From Parvibaculum sp. (GTDB taxonomy: Bacteria; Pseudomonadota; Alphaproteobacteria; Parvibaculales; Parvibaculaceae): a DNA stretch of 64,000 nucleotides. How positions within the stretch are numbered: position 1 is the stretch's first letter; each line of letters begins with the position of its first letter. The notes below the pieces were generated by a model, which saw nothing but the letters and a program-made list of their open reading frames with translations, had not been told where the DNA came from and searched no databases. The position numbers were made by a program, and so were the translations under genes. This document shows, piece after piece, positions 24,080-32,371 of the stretch. Where the stretch lies: NCBI GenBank assembly GCA_019635955.1, contig JAHBYL010000003.1, forward strand, positions 1-64,000, written 5' to 3'.

Positions 24080-25144
24080 ATGATTCCCGAACTCGGCACC
24101 ATCGAAGGCTTCTACGGCAAGACCTGGGACTGGGCGGCGCGGGCGGCGCATGTAAGCGCCTTCGCCCCCCTCGGTTACCGCTTCTATCACTATGCGCCCA
24201 AGGCGGATGCCTATTTGCGGCGGCGCTGGGGCGAGCCGCATCCAAGGGAAGTCCATGAGGCGCTGGCGAAGCTCGCCGCCCACTGCCGCGCGGAAGGTGT
24301 GCGCTTCGGCGTCGGCCTCAGCCCTTATGAAATCTATCTCGACTTCGACGAGGCGGCCCGCGCGGCGCTGAAGCGGAAGCTCGCGGAACTCGACGCTCTC
24401 GGTCTCGATGATCTCGCCATTCTCTTCGATGACATGCGCGGTGACCTGCCGCGCCTCGCCGAAACGCAGATCGAGATAGTGAACTTCGTCGCCGATCATA
24501 CGAAGGCAGGCCGCCTCATCACCTGTCCGAGCTATTATACGGACGACCCGATCCTCGACCGCTTTTTCGGCGAACGGCCTGCAAATTATCTCGAGACGCT
24601 CGGCTGGGGTCTCGATCCCGCCATCGAGATTTTCTGGACGGGTCCGAAAGTCTGCTCGACCGAAATCGGCGCGAACCACCTGCAGCGCGTGACCGAAACG
24701 CTCGGGCGCAAACCTTTTCTCTGGGACAATTATCCGGTGAACGACGGGCAGCGCATGTCGCCCTTCCTGCATCTGCGCGCCTTTACCGGCCGCACACCGG
24801 ACATCGCGCCGCTTCTCGCCGCGCATGGCGTGAACCCTGCATCGCAAGCCATGCTGAGCCGTATCCCGATGTTGACGCTTGAGGCCATCTATCGCGGCGA
24901 AGGGGCCGATGCAGCGCAGGCCTTCCGCGACGCGGCCACGCATGTCGCGGGAGCGGAACTCGCGGCAAAGCTCGAAGAAGATCTGCCGCTGCTGCAGGAC
25001 AAGGGCCTCAACGGCATGACGGATGAGGAAAAGGCGGCGCTGCGAAACCGCTACGCCGCCTTCGATCATGCCTGCGCCCGCGAAGTGATCCAGTGGCTCG
25101 ATGGTGAATGGCGCATCACCGACGAGATCGTCCAGGCGCAGTAG
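24080..25144 (+). CDS. GH84-family beta-N-acetylglucosaminidase (O-GlcNAcase homologue)
   Basis: A 354-residue protein matching the catalytic domain of glycoside hydrolase family 84. It opens IEGFYGKTWDW, the glycine-rich substrate loop. The adjacent acids in FDDM (Asp117-Asp118) correspond to the paired catalytic Asp residues of the substrate-assisted mechanism. WDNYPVND is a further conserved element. There is no signal peptide, so it would act in the cytoplasm. ATG 24080 follows GGGGGA closely; GTG 24062 would add six residues. It lacks the extra domains of gut-bacterial and human enzymes. True substrate unknown. Confidence 0.85.
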   Translation: MIPELGTIEGFYGKTWDWAARAAHVSAFAPLGYRFYHYAPKADAYLRRRWGEPHPREVHEALAKLAAHCRAEGVRFGVGLSPYEIYLDFDEAARAALKRKLAELDALGLDDLAILFDDMRGDLPRLAETQIEIVNFVADHTKAGRLITCPSYYTDDPILDRFFGERPANYLETLGWGLDPAIEIFWTGPKVCSTEIGANHLQRVTETLGRKPFLWDNYPVNDGQRMSPFLHLRAFTGRTPDIAPLLAAHGVNPASQAMLSRIPMLTLEAIYRGEGADAAQAFRDAATHVAGAELAAKLEEDLPLLQDKGLNGMTDEEKAALRNRYAAFDHACAREVIQWLDGEWRITDEIVQAQ

Positions 25145-25183
25145 CCCGTTTCAACGCCCCTTCATTCCATCCCGAGGCGCGAT

Positions 25184-26005
25184 TTATCGCGCCGTCATTC
25201 CACCATCGATGACGAGTTCGGTGCCCGTCACATAGCGCGACTCATCCGACGCGAGGAAGACGATGCCCGCGGCGATATCCGCAGGCAGCCCCGCATAGCC
25301 GAGCGGCACGCCCGCCGTCGCCACCATGTTGGGATCGATCGTGTTTGCACCGGGCGCCATGGGCAGTACCGCTGAATTGACCGCCTGCGCACCGACACCG
25401 CCGCCCTGTGGAATCTTCTGCCAGATCGCCGTGTCGATGATGCCGGGGTGGATCGAATTCACGCGCACATTCATCTGCGACTGCGCACATTCAAGCGCGA
25501 CGGCCTTCGAGAAGAGCCGCACCGCGCCTTTGGTCGCGCAATAGCCGGCAAGGCCCGGCGCACCTTGAAGCCCGGCGACCGACGAGATGTTGATGACGGA
25601 GCCGCCGCCCGATTCCGCGATCACCGGGATCACATGCTTCACGCCGAAAAACACGCCGTCGACATTGATCGCCTGCTGGATCTGCCAGTCCTTGTAGGAC
25701 ATCTCGAAGATCGACGCGCCGATGGCGATACCGGCATTGTTGACGAGGACATGGATGCCGCCGAACTCGTTCTTGGCGATTGAGGCGATTTCCGCCCAGC
25801 GCTCCTCGTTCGTCACATCCTGCTTGTAACCGCTCGCTACGCCGCCAGCCTTGCGTATGATATCGACCGTTTCCTTGAGGCCTGCCTCGTCGACATCCGT
25901 GACCACGAGTTTGGCGCCTTCGGCGGCGAGCGCCACCGCCGCGCCGCGCCCGATACCGGTTGCCGCGCCCGTCACAAGGGCGACCTTGCCCGCTACCCGT
26001 CCCAT
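25184..26005 (-). CDS. SDR-family NAD(P)-dependent oxidoreductase
   Basis: A 273-residue classical SDR. The cofactor motif TGAATGIG lies at residues 13-20, then NNAG, an SSVAG segment, and the catalytic YCATK. The insertion between the active site and the C-terminus (PMAPGANTIDPNM) is a little longer than usual. GGGGAG precedes the ATG. It is divergent from a TetR regulator with an operator-like palindrome between them, so it is the likely regulated target. The substrate is unknown. Confidence 0.93.
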   Translation of the reverse strand: MGRVAGKVALVTGAATGIGRGAAVALAAEGAKLVVTDVDEAGLKETVDIIRKAGGVASGYKQDVTNEERWAEIASIAKNEFGGIHVLVNNAGIAIGASIFEMSYKDWQIQQAINVDGVFFGVKHVIPVIAESGGGSVINISSVAGLQGAPGLAGYCATKGAVRLFSKAVALECAQSQMNVRVNSIHPGIIDTAIWQKIPQGGGVGAQAVNSAVLPMAPGANTIDPNMVATAGVPLGYAGLPADIAAGIVFLASDESRYVTGTELVIDGGMTAR

Positions 26006-26112
26006 GCTGCTCTCCCCTAAACTTCTTATGGTTTGAAGATCGATTCTTAGGGTATGAGCCCTAGGGCCGCAACGTCCCTGCCCGTTCGGGCGGAATGCGG
26101 CGAAATAGGCGC

Positions 26113-26141
26113 TTGAGAAAAACTATACCACAGTCTAGTTT
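26113..26141 (+). promoter_or_regulatory. TetR promoter with embedded palindromic operator
   Basis: TTGAGA (26113-26118), 17 bases, then TAGTTT (26136-26141) forms a plausible promoter for the TetR gene. The palindrome AAACTA (26120-26125) ... TAGTTT (26136-26141), with inner AC/GT symmetry, fills the spacer. On the other strand TATAGT (26122-26127) could serve as -10 of the divergent SDR gene. Confidence 0.5.
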
Positions 26142-26167
26142 CAGGGCAGACAACCAGACGGCAGAGC

Positions 26168-26800
26168 ATGACAAGACTGTTGAAATCGAGCCGGAACGGA
26201 GCCCCGAAGCCCGAAGCGCCGAAAGGACCCGGCAAGAAGGAACGCACGCGGCAGGAAATCTATCGTGCCGCGATGAAGCTCTTTGCCGACAGCGACTACG
26301 ACAAGGTGACGATCGAGGATATCTGCGCCGAGGCCGGCATCGCCAAGGCAACCTTTTTCCTGCATTTTGCGGGAAAGTCGGCCCTGATCGGCGTCTTCAA
26401 CGAAGAGGTGACGCGCTCGCTTACCGATCGGCTGGCCGAGCACGAAGGCAGCGCGGAAGAGGAGCTTCTGCTGCTGATCTCGCTGCTGCGCGATGCCTGG
26501 GAAGTGAACGCGACCGTGCTGCACAAGATGCTGAGCGAGTTCCTCGATCAGCCGGCGCTCGTTTCCAAAGCGGCCGAGGCGAACGAAAGCGTGCTCGCGC
26601 ATGTGACCCGCATCGTGGAGCGCGGACAGGAGCGTGGCGAATTCTCCGATGCCTTCCCGCCGCAAGTGGCGGCCGTAGCGCTCGTCGCCGCATGGAGCGC
26701 CTTCACCGCTTGGTGGCTACAGAATCCTGAGATGGACCGGACCGAGATCAACCGGGCGCTGGTCGAATTCCAGCTGAACGGTCTCCGCATAAGAAACTGA
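26168..26800 (+). CDS. TetR-family transcriptional regulator
   Basis: A 210-residue TetR repressor. A basic N-terminal arm (KSSRNGAPKP) leads to the helix-turn-helix IEDICAEAGIAKATFFLHFAG at about residues 57-77 (recognition helix KATFFLHF). A helical ligand domain follows. It is divergent from an SDR gene and 46 bases upstream of a luciferase-like oxidoreductase on the same strand, so it probably controls both. Self-regulation through the palindrome at 26120-26141 is likely. The ligand is unknown. Confidence 0.92.
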   Translation: MTRLLKSSRNGAPKPEAPKGPGKKERTRQEIYRAAMKLFADSDYDKVTIEDICAEAGIAKATFFLHFAGKSALIGVFNEEVTRSLTDRLAEHEGSAEEELLLLISLLRDAWEVNATVLHKMLSEFLDQPALVSKAAEANESVLAHVTRIVERGQERGEFSDAFPPQVAAVALVAAWSAFTAWWLQNPEMDRTEINRALVEFQLNGLRIRN

Positions 26801-26846
26801 CCGGCAAAGCCGGAGAGAAATTTGTAAACCCCAGGGAGAAACACCC

Positions 26847-28064
26847 ATGTATGGACGGAAATTGCGTTTCGGCGCCTTCATCGCGCCGTTTCACCCGCTG
26901 AACGAAAACCCCACTCTTGCGCTCGATCGCGACATCGAACTCGTGCAGTGGATGGACAAGCTCGGTTATGACGAAGCCTGGATCGGCGAGCATCACTCGG
27001 CGGGCTACGAACTGATTGCGAGCCCCGAACTCTTCATCGCCACGGTGGCCGAGCGCACGCGCAACATCAAGCTCGGCACGGGTGTCTCCTCGCTGCCTTA
27101 TCACCACCCGCTGATGCTTGCCGACCGCATCAACCAGCTCGACCATATCACCCGCGGTCGCGTGATGCTGGGCGTGGGCCCGGGCTCGCTGCCCTCCGAC
27201 GCCTTCATGATGGGCATCACGGTCGCGAAGCAGCGCGACATGATGGACGAGGCGCTGGACGTGATCGTGCGGCTGCTGCGCGGCGAGAAGGTGACGGCGA
27301 AGACCGACTGGTTCGAGCTGAAGGATGCGCAGCTGCAGATGACGCCCTGGTCGCGGCCTTCCGTCGAGATCGCAGTGGCAAGCCAGGTCTCTCCGACCGG
27401 CGCAACAGCGGCCGGCCGCCACGGCCTCAGCCTTCTCTCGATCGGCGCCACCTCCGCCGGCGGCTTCAACGCTCTCTCCTCCAACTGGGCGATCTGCGAG
27501 GATACCGCGAAGGAAAATGGCAAGACGATCGACCGCAGCAACTGGCGCCTTGTGGGCCCGGTTCACATCGCCGAGACGCGGGAAAAGGCGCGCGAGAATG
27601 TGCGCTTCGGCCTTGAGCAGTGGCTCTACTATTTTCGTGAAGTGGCTGCCCTGCCGCTCGCGCCGACCGACGGTTCCGATCCGGTGGACGCGCTTATTGC
27701 TTCCGGCATGGCCGTGATCGGCACGCCGGACGACGCCATCGCACAGATAGAACGGTTGCAAGCGCAGTCGGGCGGCTTCGGCTGCTTCATGCAGCTCGCA
27801 CATAACTGGGCCGATTGGGAAAACACCAAGAAGTCCTACGAGCTGATGGCGCGCTACGTCTTCCCGAAGTTCCAGCAGCTGAACGAGAACCGCGAAGCCT
27901 CCCTGAATTGGGCGCGCGACAACCGCCCGACCTTCATGGGCGAAGCCATGATGGCGGTGGGCAGCCGCGTGGCCCAGCATGTCGAGAAGAAGGGCACGGA
28001 AAATATCCGCCCGGAAATCCTCGCCGCGATGGGCCTCGACAAAAAGACCGACGCCGCGCAGTAA
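26847..28064 (+). CDS. luciferase-like (LLM class) flavin-dependent oxidoreductase
   Basis: A 405-residue TIM-barrel monooxygenase of the bacterial luciferase-like family. It has WIGEHHSAGYE near residue 45, LGTGVSSLPYHHPLMLADRI as the FMN-region signature, and GRVMLGVGPGSLPSDA. Such enzymes use FMNH2 or F420H2 from a partner reductase. None is encoded next door. AGGGAGAA lies 8 bases before the ATG. It is followed by a strong terminator. It probably shares control with the TetR gene ahead of it. Confidence 0.92.
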   Translation: MYGRKLRFGAFIAPFHPLNENPTLALDRDIELVQWMDKLGYDEAWIGEHHSAGYELIASPELFIATVAERTRNIKLGTGVSSLPYHHPLMLADRINQLDHITRGRVMLGVGPGSLPSDAFMMGITVAKQRDMMDEALDVIVRLLRGEKVTAKTDWFELKDAQLQMTPWSRPSVEIAVASQVSPTGATAAGRHGLSLLSIGATSAGGFNALSSNWAICEDTAKENGKTIDRSNWRLVGPVHIAETREKARENVRFGLEQWLYYFREVAALPLAPTDGSDPVDALIASGMAVIGTPDDAIAQIERLQAQSGGFGCFMQLAHNWADWENTKKSYELMARYVFPKFQQLNENREASLNWARDNRPTFMGEAMMAVGSRVAQHVEKKGTENIRPEILAAMGLDKKTDAAQ

Positions 28065-28085
28065 GAAGCGGAAACCTGAAATGCA

Positions 28086-28115
28086 AAGGGCGGCTCGATC
28101 GAGCCGCCCTTTTTT
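28086..28115 (+). terminator. Rho-independent terminator
   Basis: The perfect stem GGGCGGCTCGA/TCGAGCCGCCC (28088-28109) is flanked by AA and followed by six T residues. It ends the luciferase-like transcript and lies just before the stop of the convergent acyl-CoA synthetase. Confidence 0.92.
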
Positions 28116-28134
28116 GTTTGCTGTACGTGTCGCC

Positions 28135-29937
28135 CTAGAGGCGGAATTCGCCGGCGCAGATCTTGCCGTAGAGATGCTGGTCCACCGGCACATATTTCTT
28201 CTGCAACGGGCAGTTGAAATAGATGGGCTCCGGAACGACCGACGGATCGAAACCTTCCTTCACCAGCTCGACCTTGCGGTGCTTGAATGTGCCGGTGATC
28301 TCGATCTCGGGCTGGATGCGCAGGAAGACGGGCACCGCATAATCCGGCAGTTCCTTCTGCATCTGCAGCCGGAACCTGTCGAGATCGAGCGAGCCGTTCT
28401 CCGCCACGATCGATGCCATACCCGCACGGCCGTCGGCGCCCGGCACATGGACGCCATAGACATTGGCTTCCTTGACGCCCGGGAAAACGGAAATCGCTTC
28501 CGCGACTTCGGACGTCGCCACATTTTCGCCCTTCCAGCGGAACGTATCGCCGATGCGGTCCACGAAGTAGAAATAGCCGAGCTTGTCCTGGCGTAGCAGA
28601 TCGCCCGTGCGGAACCAGGCGTCGCCCTTCTCGAAGACGTCGCGGAGAATTTTCTTCTCCGTTTCTTCCTTCTTGGCGTACCCGTCGAAGCGGCCGGTCG
28701 GCTGCTCCGGATCGTCGGTGATCTTGCCGAGGGCCTCGCCCGCCTCGCCGAACTCGGCCTTGATGCAGAAGCCGTCCGGCCCGCGCACCGGCTGCTCGTT
28801 CTCGATATCGAATTTCACGATCTCGACATTGAACTTCGCCTTGGCCCAGCTCGGGATACGGCCGATGGCGCCCGGCGAACCGTCGAAATTCATCAGCGCC
28901 ACATTGCCTTCCGTGGCGCCATAGAATTCGAGCACACGCGGGATTTTGAAGCGGTCCTGGAACGACTTCCAGATTTCCGGCCGCAAGCCGTTGCCCACGG
29001 CAAGGCGAATCTTGTGCTTGCGCTCCTTCGGATGTTTTTCGGTATTGAGCAGATAGCGGCAGAGTTCGCCGATATACTGGAAGAGCGTCGCCTTGTACTT
29101 GTGCGCGTCGTCCCAGAAGTGTGTGGCGGAAAATTTGCGGCGCAGGATCACCGAGCCGCCAACCGTCAGCGTCGAACCGACGGCGCAAACGCCGCCCGCC
29201 GAGTGATAAAGCGGCAGCACGCAATACATGCGGTCCTTTTCGGTCGCGTTCGTGCCTGCCGCGAAAGCGCCCATCATCGAATTCAGGCGCACATGCGGAA
29301 TCTTGGCGGCCTTCGGATTGCCGGTCGTGCCGCTCGTATAGATGAAGAGCGCATCGTCGTCCTGCGTCACATCCTTGCGGATATCGGCGGGAAGTGGATC
29401 GCCGGAAAGCTGCGCAAGCGCATTGTCGAGATCATGCGCCCCCTGCATCTGGCCGCCCGTGCTCCAGACAGCCATCGGCCGCTCGAGCTGGTCCGCCGCT
29501 GTGGAGTAATTCTCGGCAAGTTCCGCTCCGAGGATCAGATGGTTCGCATTCGAGATATTGAGGCAGTGCGCGAGCGGGCCCTTGGTGAGGTTGGTGTTGA
29601 TGAGCGCGGCCGTGGCGCCTGCCTTCACGATACCGAGCCATGCGACCAGATACTCCGGCCGGTTTTCCATCATCAGAGCGACGACATCGCCGCGGCCGAG
29701 CCCTTGCCCCTGAAGCCAGCGGGCATATTTGTTCGCTTCCGCGTTATATTCGCGATAGGTAACCTTGCGGTCCTCGAAATAGATCGCAACGTTGTTTGGC
29801 TTGGTCCGCGCCAGATCCTCGATGATGTCCGAGTAGGTGCGCGACGTGTCTGCGCGAATTTCCTTGAGCTTCTTCAGCGAACGGAGGGCCGCCCGCACGA
29901 AGACGATCTCGTTGCCGACCCGCTTGAAGAAACCCAT
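28135..29937 (-). CDS. FATP-type long/very-long-chain acyl-CoA synthetase
   Basis: A 600-residue ligase of the fatty-acid-transport-protein branch. Signs are the P-loop YTSGTTGNPKAAKI, the FYGATEGNVALMNFDG motif, and the FATP-type ending KYVPVDQHLYGKI. RIGDTFRWKGENVAT is also family-specific. These proteins activate long or very long fatty acids at the inner membrane. ATG 29937 is preferred (GGAGG 10 bases away); the upstream TTG at 29946 overlaps that site too closely. Substrates are inferred from the family. Confidence 0.93.
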   Translation of the reverse strand: MGFFKRVGNEIVFVRAALRSLKKLKEIRADTSRTYSDIIEDLARTKPNNVAIYFEDRKVTYREYNAEANKYARWLQGQGLGRGDVVALMMENRPEYLVAWLGIVKAGATAALINTNLTKGPLAHCLNISNANHLILGAELAENYSTAADQLERPMAVWSTGGQMQGAHDLDNALAQLSGDPLPADIRKDVTQDDDALFIYTSGTTGNPKAAKIPHVRLNSMMGAFAAGTNATEKDRMYCVLPLYHSAGGVCAVGSTLTVGGSVILRRKFSATHFWDDAHKYKATLFQYIGELCRYLLNTEKHPKERKHKIRLAVGNGLRPEIWKSFQDRFKIPRVLEFYGATEGNVALMNFDGSPGAIGRIPSWAKAKFNVEIVKFDIENEQPVRGPDGFCIKAEFGEAGEALGKITDDPEQPTGRFDGYAKKEETEKKILRDVFEKGDAWFRTGDLLRQDKLGYFYFVDRIGDTFRWKGENVATSEVAEAISVFPGVKEANVYGVHVPGADGRAGMASIVAENGSLDLDRFRLQMQKELPDYAVPVFLRIQPEIEITGTFKHRKVELVKEGFDPSVVPEPIYFNCPLQKKYVPVDQHLYGKICAGEFRL

Positions 29938-30128
29938 ATCCTGCAATCCTCCCGAATTCGCGTTGTTTCGACTGGTTCCAGTGTTTATGCCCGCGAGGGC
30001 GGCGGACCGTCAAGAAAAGCCGTCGCGGAAAGGCCGATTTCCCGGCCGCCTCGTGACAGGACGCGCCGCGAACTGCAATATCCCGCCGGGAACTGTGGGC
30101 ACCGCTAACATTTTCGTGATCGGACAGG

Positions 30129-30431
30129 ATGAAAGACGGCAAGGACGAGGAGCGGGGCGAGATTCTGCTCGATGTGATCGGTCAGCAATGCCCGCTGCCC
30201 GTGCTGCGGGCGCGAAAGAGATTGCTGCGCCTTGAGGCCGGAGCGTTGCTCCGCGTTTTCGCGAGCGATCCGGTGGCGCGGATCGACATGCCGCATTTTT
30301 GCGCCGAAGCGGGCCACGAACTCGTCGAGGTCCGCGACCGCGGCACATGGATTGAATTCCTGATCCGCCGGGGCAATGCCGTGGTTGAGACCGAGGACGA
30401 CCTTCTCGCCAAGCCCGTAAAGAGCCTCTAG
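30129..30431 (+). CDS. TusA/YedF-like sulfurtransferase domain protein
   Basis: A 100-residue protein with the CPLPV motif (Cys21) that carries persulfide sulfur in TusA proteins. The fold pattern LDVIGQQCPLPVLRAR and DPVARIDMPHFCAEAGHELVE is standard. It may deliver sulfur for cofactor or tRNA thiolation, but no partner genes are adjacent. Its TAG stop shares CTAG with the stop of the convergent GNAT gene. Confidence 0.9.
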   Translation: MKDGKDEERGEILLDVIGQQCPLPVLRARKRLLRLEAGALLRVFASDPVARIDMPHFCAEAGHELVEVRDRGTWIEFLIRRGNAVVETEDDLLAKPVKSL

Positions 30432-31024
30432 AACGCGAACTCCTCGGCAAGGACGGCGTAGAGATATTCGTCCCGCCAGGCATCCTGGATGTATTTGCTG
30501 CGCCGGAAGGCGCCCTCGCGCCGCATGCCGAGCTTTTCCAGAACGCGGGCCGAAGCCTTGTTGCGCTGGTCGCAGGTCGCAACGATGCGCTGCAGCCCGA
30601 GATCGTGAAACGCCGCCGCCATCACCGCATGCGCGGCTTCCGCCGCGTAGCCGGCACCCCAGAATTCAGGATGCAGGACATAACCGATCTCTGCGGTGCG
30701 ATTGTCCCAATCGACGAGCTTGAGCCCGACGGCCCCGATCAGCCGTCGCTTCTCACCGCGTTTTCGGATCTGCTTCTGCACAATGGCAAGATCGAAATTC
30801 GTTCGTTGCTTGTCTTTCTGATCATCCAGAAAGGCGCGGACCGACTGCTTGCTCTGCTCGGCCGTGTTCGGCCCCCAAATCAGGAACTGGGTCACCTCCG
30901 GCAGCGACGAATAGGCATGGACGGAGTCCACGTCATTAGCGGCAAATTCACGGATCAGAAGGCGCGCCGTTTCGAGCGGAAGGGCAATCGAAGGCGCGAG
31001 CTCCGCCCGCTTGCCCCGTCTCAT
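30428..31024 (-). CDS. GNAT-family N-acetyltransferase (RimJ/RimL type)
   Basis: A 198-residue acetyltransferase. It begins with the RimJ/L-like LPLETARLLIREF. The acetyl-CoA region is HPEFWGAGYAAEAAHAV, and the late IVATCDQRNKASARVLEKLG is diagnostic. It acts on a protein N-terminus or a small amine; the target is unknown. Its ATG overlaps the stop of the upstream ArsC-like gene (ATGA), so the two are co-translated. Confidence 0.92.
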   Translation of the reverse strand: MRRGKRAELAPSIALPLETARLLIREFAANDVDSVHAYSSLPEVTQFLIWGPNTAEQSKQSVRAFLDDQKDKQRTNFDLAIVQKQIRKRGEKRRLIGAVGLKLVDWDNRTAEIGYVLHPEFWGAGYAAEAAHAVMAAAFHDLGLQRIVATCDQRNKASARVLEKLGMRREGAFRRSKYIQDAWRDEYLYAVLAEEFAF

Positions 31025-31377
31025 TTTGCGAAGGCCTTGCGAATGGCGGGCAGCTGCGCCTCCCGAAAGCCGGAGATCACGGCCTTGCCATTGTCGAAGA
31101 CAGGACGCTTGATCAATGCGGGATGGGTCGCCATGAGTTTGACGGCCTTCGCCTCGGTGAGCCCTGCCTTTTCGCTATCGGCAAGCCCGCGCCAGGTGGT
31201 GCTCGATTTGTTTAGCAGCGCTTCCCAGCCCACGGCAGCAGCAAGGCGTTTCACTTCCGCGCCGGAAATGCCCTCCGCTTTCAGATCGTGGAAACGATGC
31301 GCGATCCCTTCCGCCTCGAGCCATTTCACGGCTTTGCGGCAAGTATCGCAATTCTTCAATCCGTAGAGAGTGAACAC
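31021..31377 (-). CDS. ArsC/Spx-family (YffB-like) thioredoxin-fold protein
   Basis: A 118-residue protein with a thioredoxin-like fold. NCDTCRKAVKWL gives Cys10-x-x-Cys13 at the start of helix 1. NKSSTTWRGL and LIKRPVFDNG are the usual ArsC-family elements. True arsenate reductase function is doubtful, because this YffB-like branch has no known arsenate role. The start is GTG 31377, since no ATG fits the first strand. It is joined to the GNAT gene by a 4-base overlap. Confidence 0.88.
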   Translation of the reverse strand: MFTLYGLKNCDTCRKAVKWLEAEGIAHRFHDLKAEGISGAEVKRLAAAVGWEALLNKSSTTWRGLADSEKAGLTEAKAVKLMATHPALIKRPVFDNGKAVISGFREAQLPAIRKAFAK

Positions 31378-31457
31378 CGCCCCGTCCCGCTTATCGCTTC
31401 ATCGAAAGAAGCATAACCGGGATCGGGGGGAGGTCCAAAGCCTGTTGCCGGGCGATG

Positions 31458-32261
31458 TCAGGCGGCCTGCTTCTGCATCTGTTCGGCGCGCATGGCCTTG
31501 AAGGCCTGTTCGGCGGCAGTCGCCACCGGTTCCGCTTCACGATAGGCAGCGGGCGTTGCGATACCGAGTTCGGCGCGAACCTGCGCAAGCGGCTTTTCGA
31601 GCATGGCTTCCCAGTCGGTCGCGGGCAGCCAGGCGGCCTTCTTGCCGTTCCGGTAGGCCTCGCGAATGACGCGCCAGATCTTGACCTCGGGCAGGCTCTT
31701 CGCCGTCACGCGGGCACCGACAAGCACGATGAAGCCGATACCGCGATTGCGCGTCTGCGCATAGGTGAAGGCAAGCAGCGCGAGCTCTCCGAGCCCGTCG
31801 CGGCCATAACCGGACACGACGTGCCAGAGGTCGTGCTGGTCGCGCAGACGTGCGCCGAAAAGAAGTTCGTCCTCGGAACGCAGGTCGATGCGCTCCACAG
31901 CCTCGCTCGCCGCCACAAGCCCGTCGGCGGTGAGGTCTTCCTCGGCCATGAATTCATGATAGGTGCGGCCGAGCGTGCCCGCCGGAAGCGCAGAAAGCCG
32001 CGCCCGGTCGCTGAGGGCGGCTATGAGATCGCGCTTTTCGGCCAGGATGCGGCGGCCCGTGTCCGTCTGCACGAAGCGCCGGAAGCCCCTACCCACAGAA
32101 TCGCCCGAAAGCGCGTCGATGATCTTGAAAACCTGGGACGTGTCTTCCTTGTCCGCGATAAGGGCGCGGATCGCGCGGATCGCCTTGAGGGGCTGCATGC
32201 GCTTGCGCGCAGGCTTCGCCGGAGCGGCACTGCGAAACTCGGTTGGGCTTGCTGTCGTCAT
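31458..32261 (-). CDS. coq4: Coq4-family ubiquinone biosynthesis protein
   Basis: A 267-residue Coq4-family protein. The metal-binding HDLWH (His143, Asp144, His147) in RDQHDLWHVVSGYG is the family hallmark. In yeast and human, Coq4 organises the ubiquinone complex and takes part in C1 decarboxylation and hydroxylation of the ring; a similar role is inferred here. The protein is soluble or membrane-associated without a signal peptide. It is divergent from a TetR gene, with a TTGACA-type promoter whose spacer is an operator-like palindrome. coq7 lies 6 kb away. Confidence 0.88.
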   Translation of the reverse strand: MTTASPTEFRSAAPAKPARKRMQPLKAIRAIRALIADKEDTSQVFKIIDALSGDSVGRGFRRFVQTDTGRRILAEKRDLIAALSDRARLSALPAGTLGRTYHEFMAEEDLTADGLVAASEAVERIDLRSEDELLFGARLRDQHDLWHVVSGYGRDGLGELALLAFTYAQTRNRGIGFIVLVGARVTAKSLPEVKIWRVIREAYRNGKKAAWLPATDWEAMLEKPLAQVRAELGIATPAAYREAEPVATAAEQAFKAMRAEQMQKQAA

Positions 32262-32312
32262 CGGCTATGTCCCGTTGTTATAGTGGCGGCTTCAGCCCCG
32301 CGCCTGTATCCG

Positions 32313-32344
32313 AACATATATAGGCGTACTTACATGTTTGTCAA
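32313..32344 (-). promoter_or_regulatory. coq4 promoter with palindromic TetR operator in its spacer
   Basis: On the minus strand, TTGACA (32344-32339) is followed after 16 bases by TATATA (32322-32317). The predicted start is near 32310, about 50 bases before the coq4 ATG. The half-sites AACATATA (32313-32320) and TACATGTT (32331-32338) are inverted repeats with one mismatch, separated by 10 bases. They fill the space between and over the core elements. Confidence 0.62.
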
Positions 32345-32371
32345 TATACCCTCCCCGGGAAGGATCCGAGA

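Noticed and set aside
25176-25193. GGCGCGAT-TT-ATCGCGCC hairpin as a terminator
   Set aside because: The stem is perfect but there is no T tract in either direction, and it overlaps the end of the SDR coding sequence.
29969-29980. ACTGG-TT-CCAGT inverted repeat upstream of the FATP-type synthetase
   Set aside because: Arms of five bases are too short to separate from chance in this base composition.
31021-31377. Arsenate resistance gene
   Set aside because: The fold is ArsC-like, but there is no arsR, acr3 or arsB nearby, and the protein resembles the YffB group with no known arsenate role.
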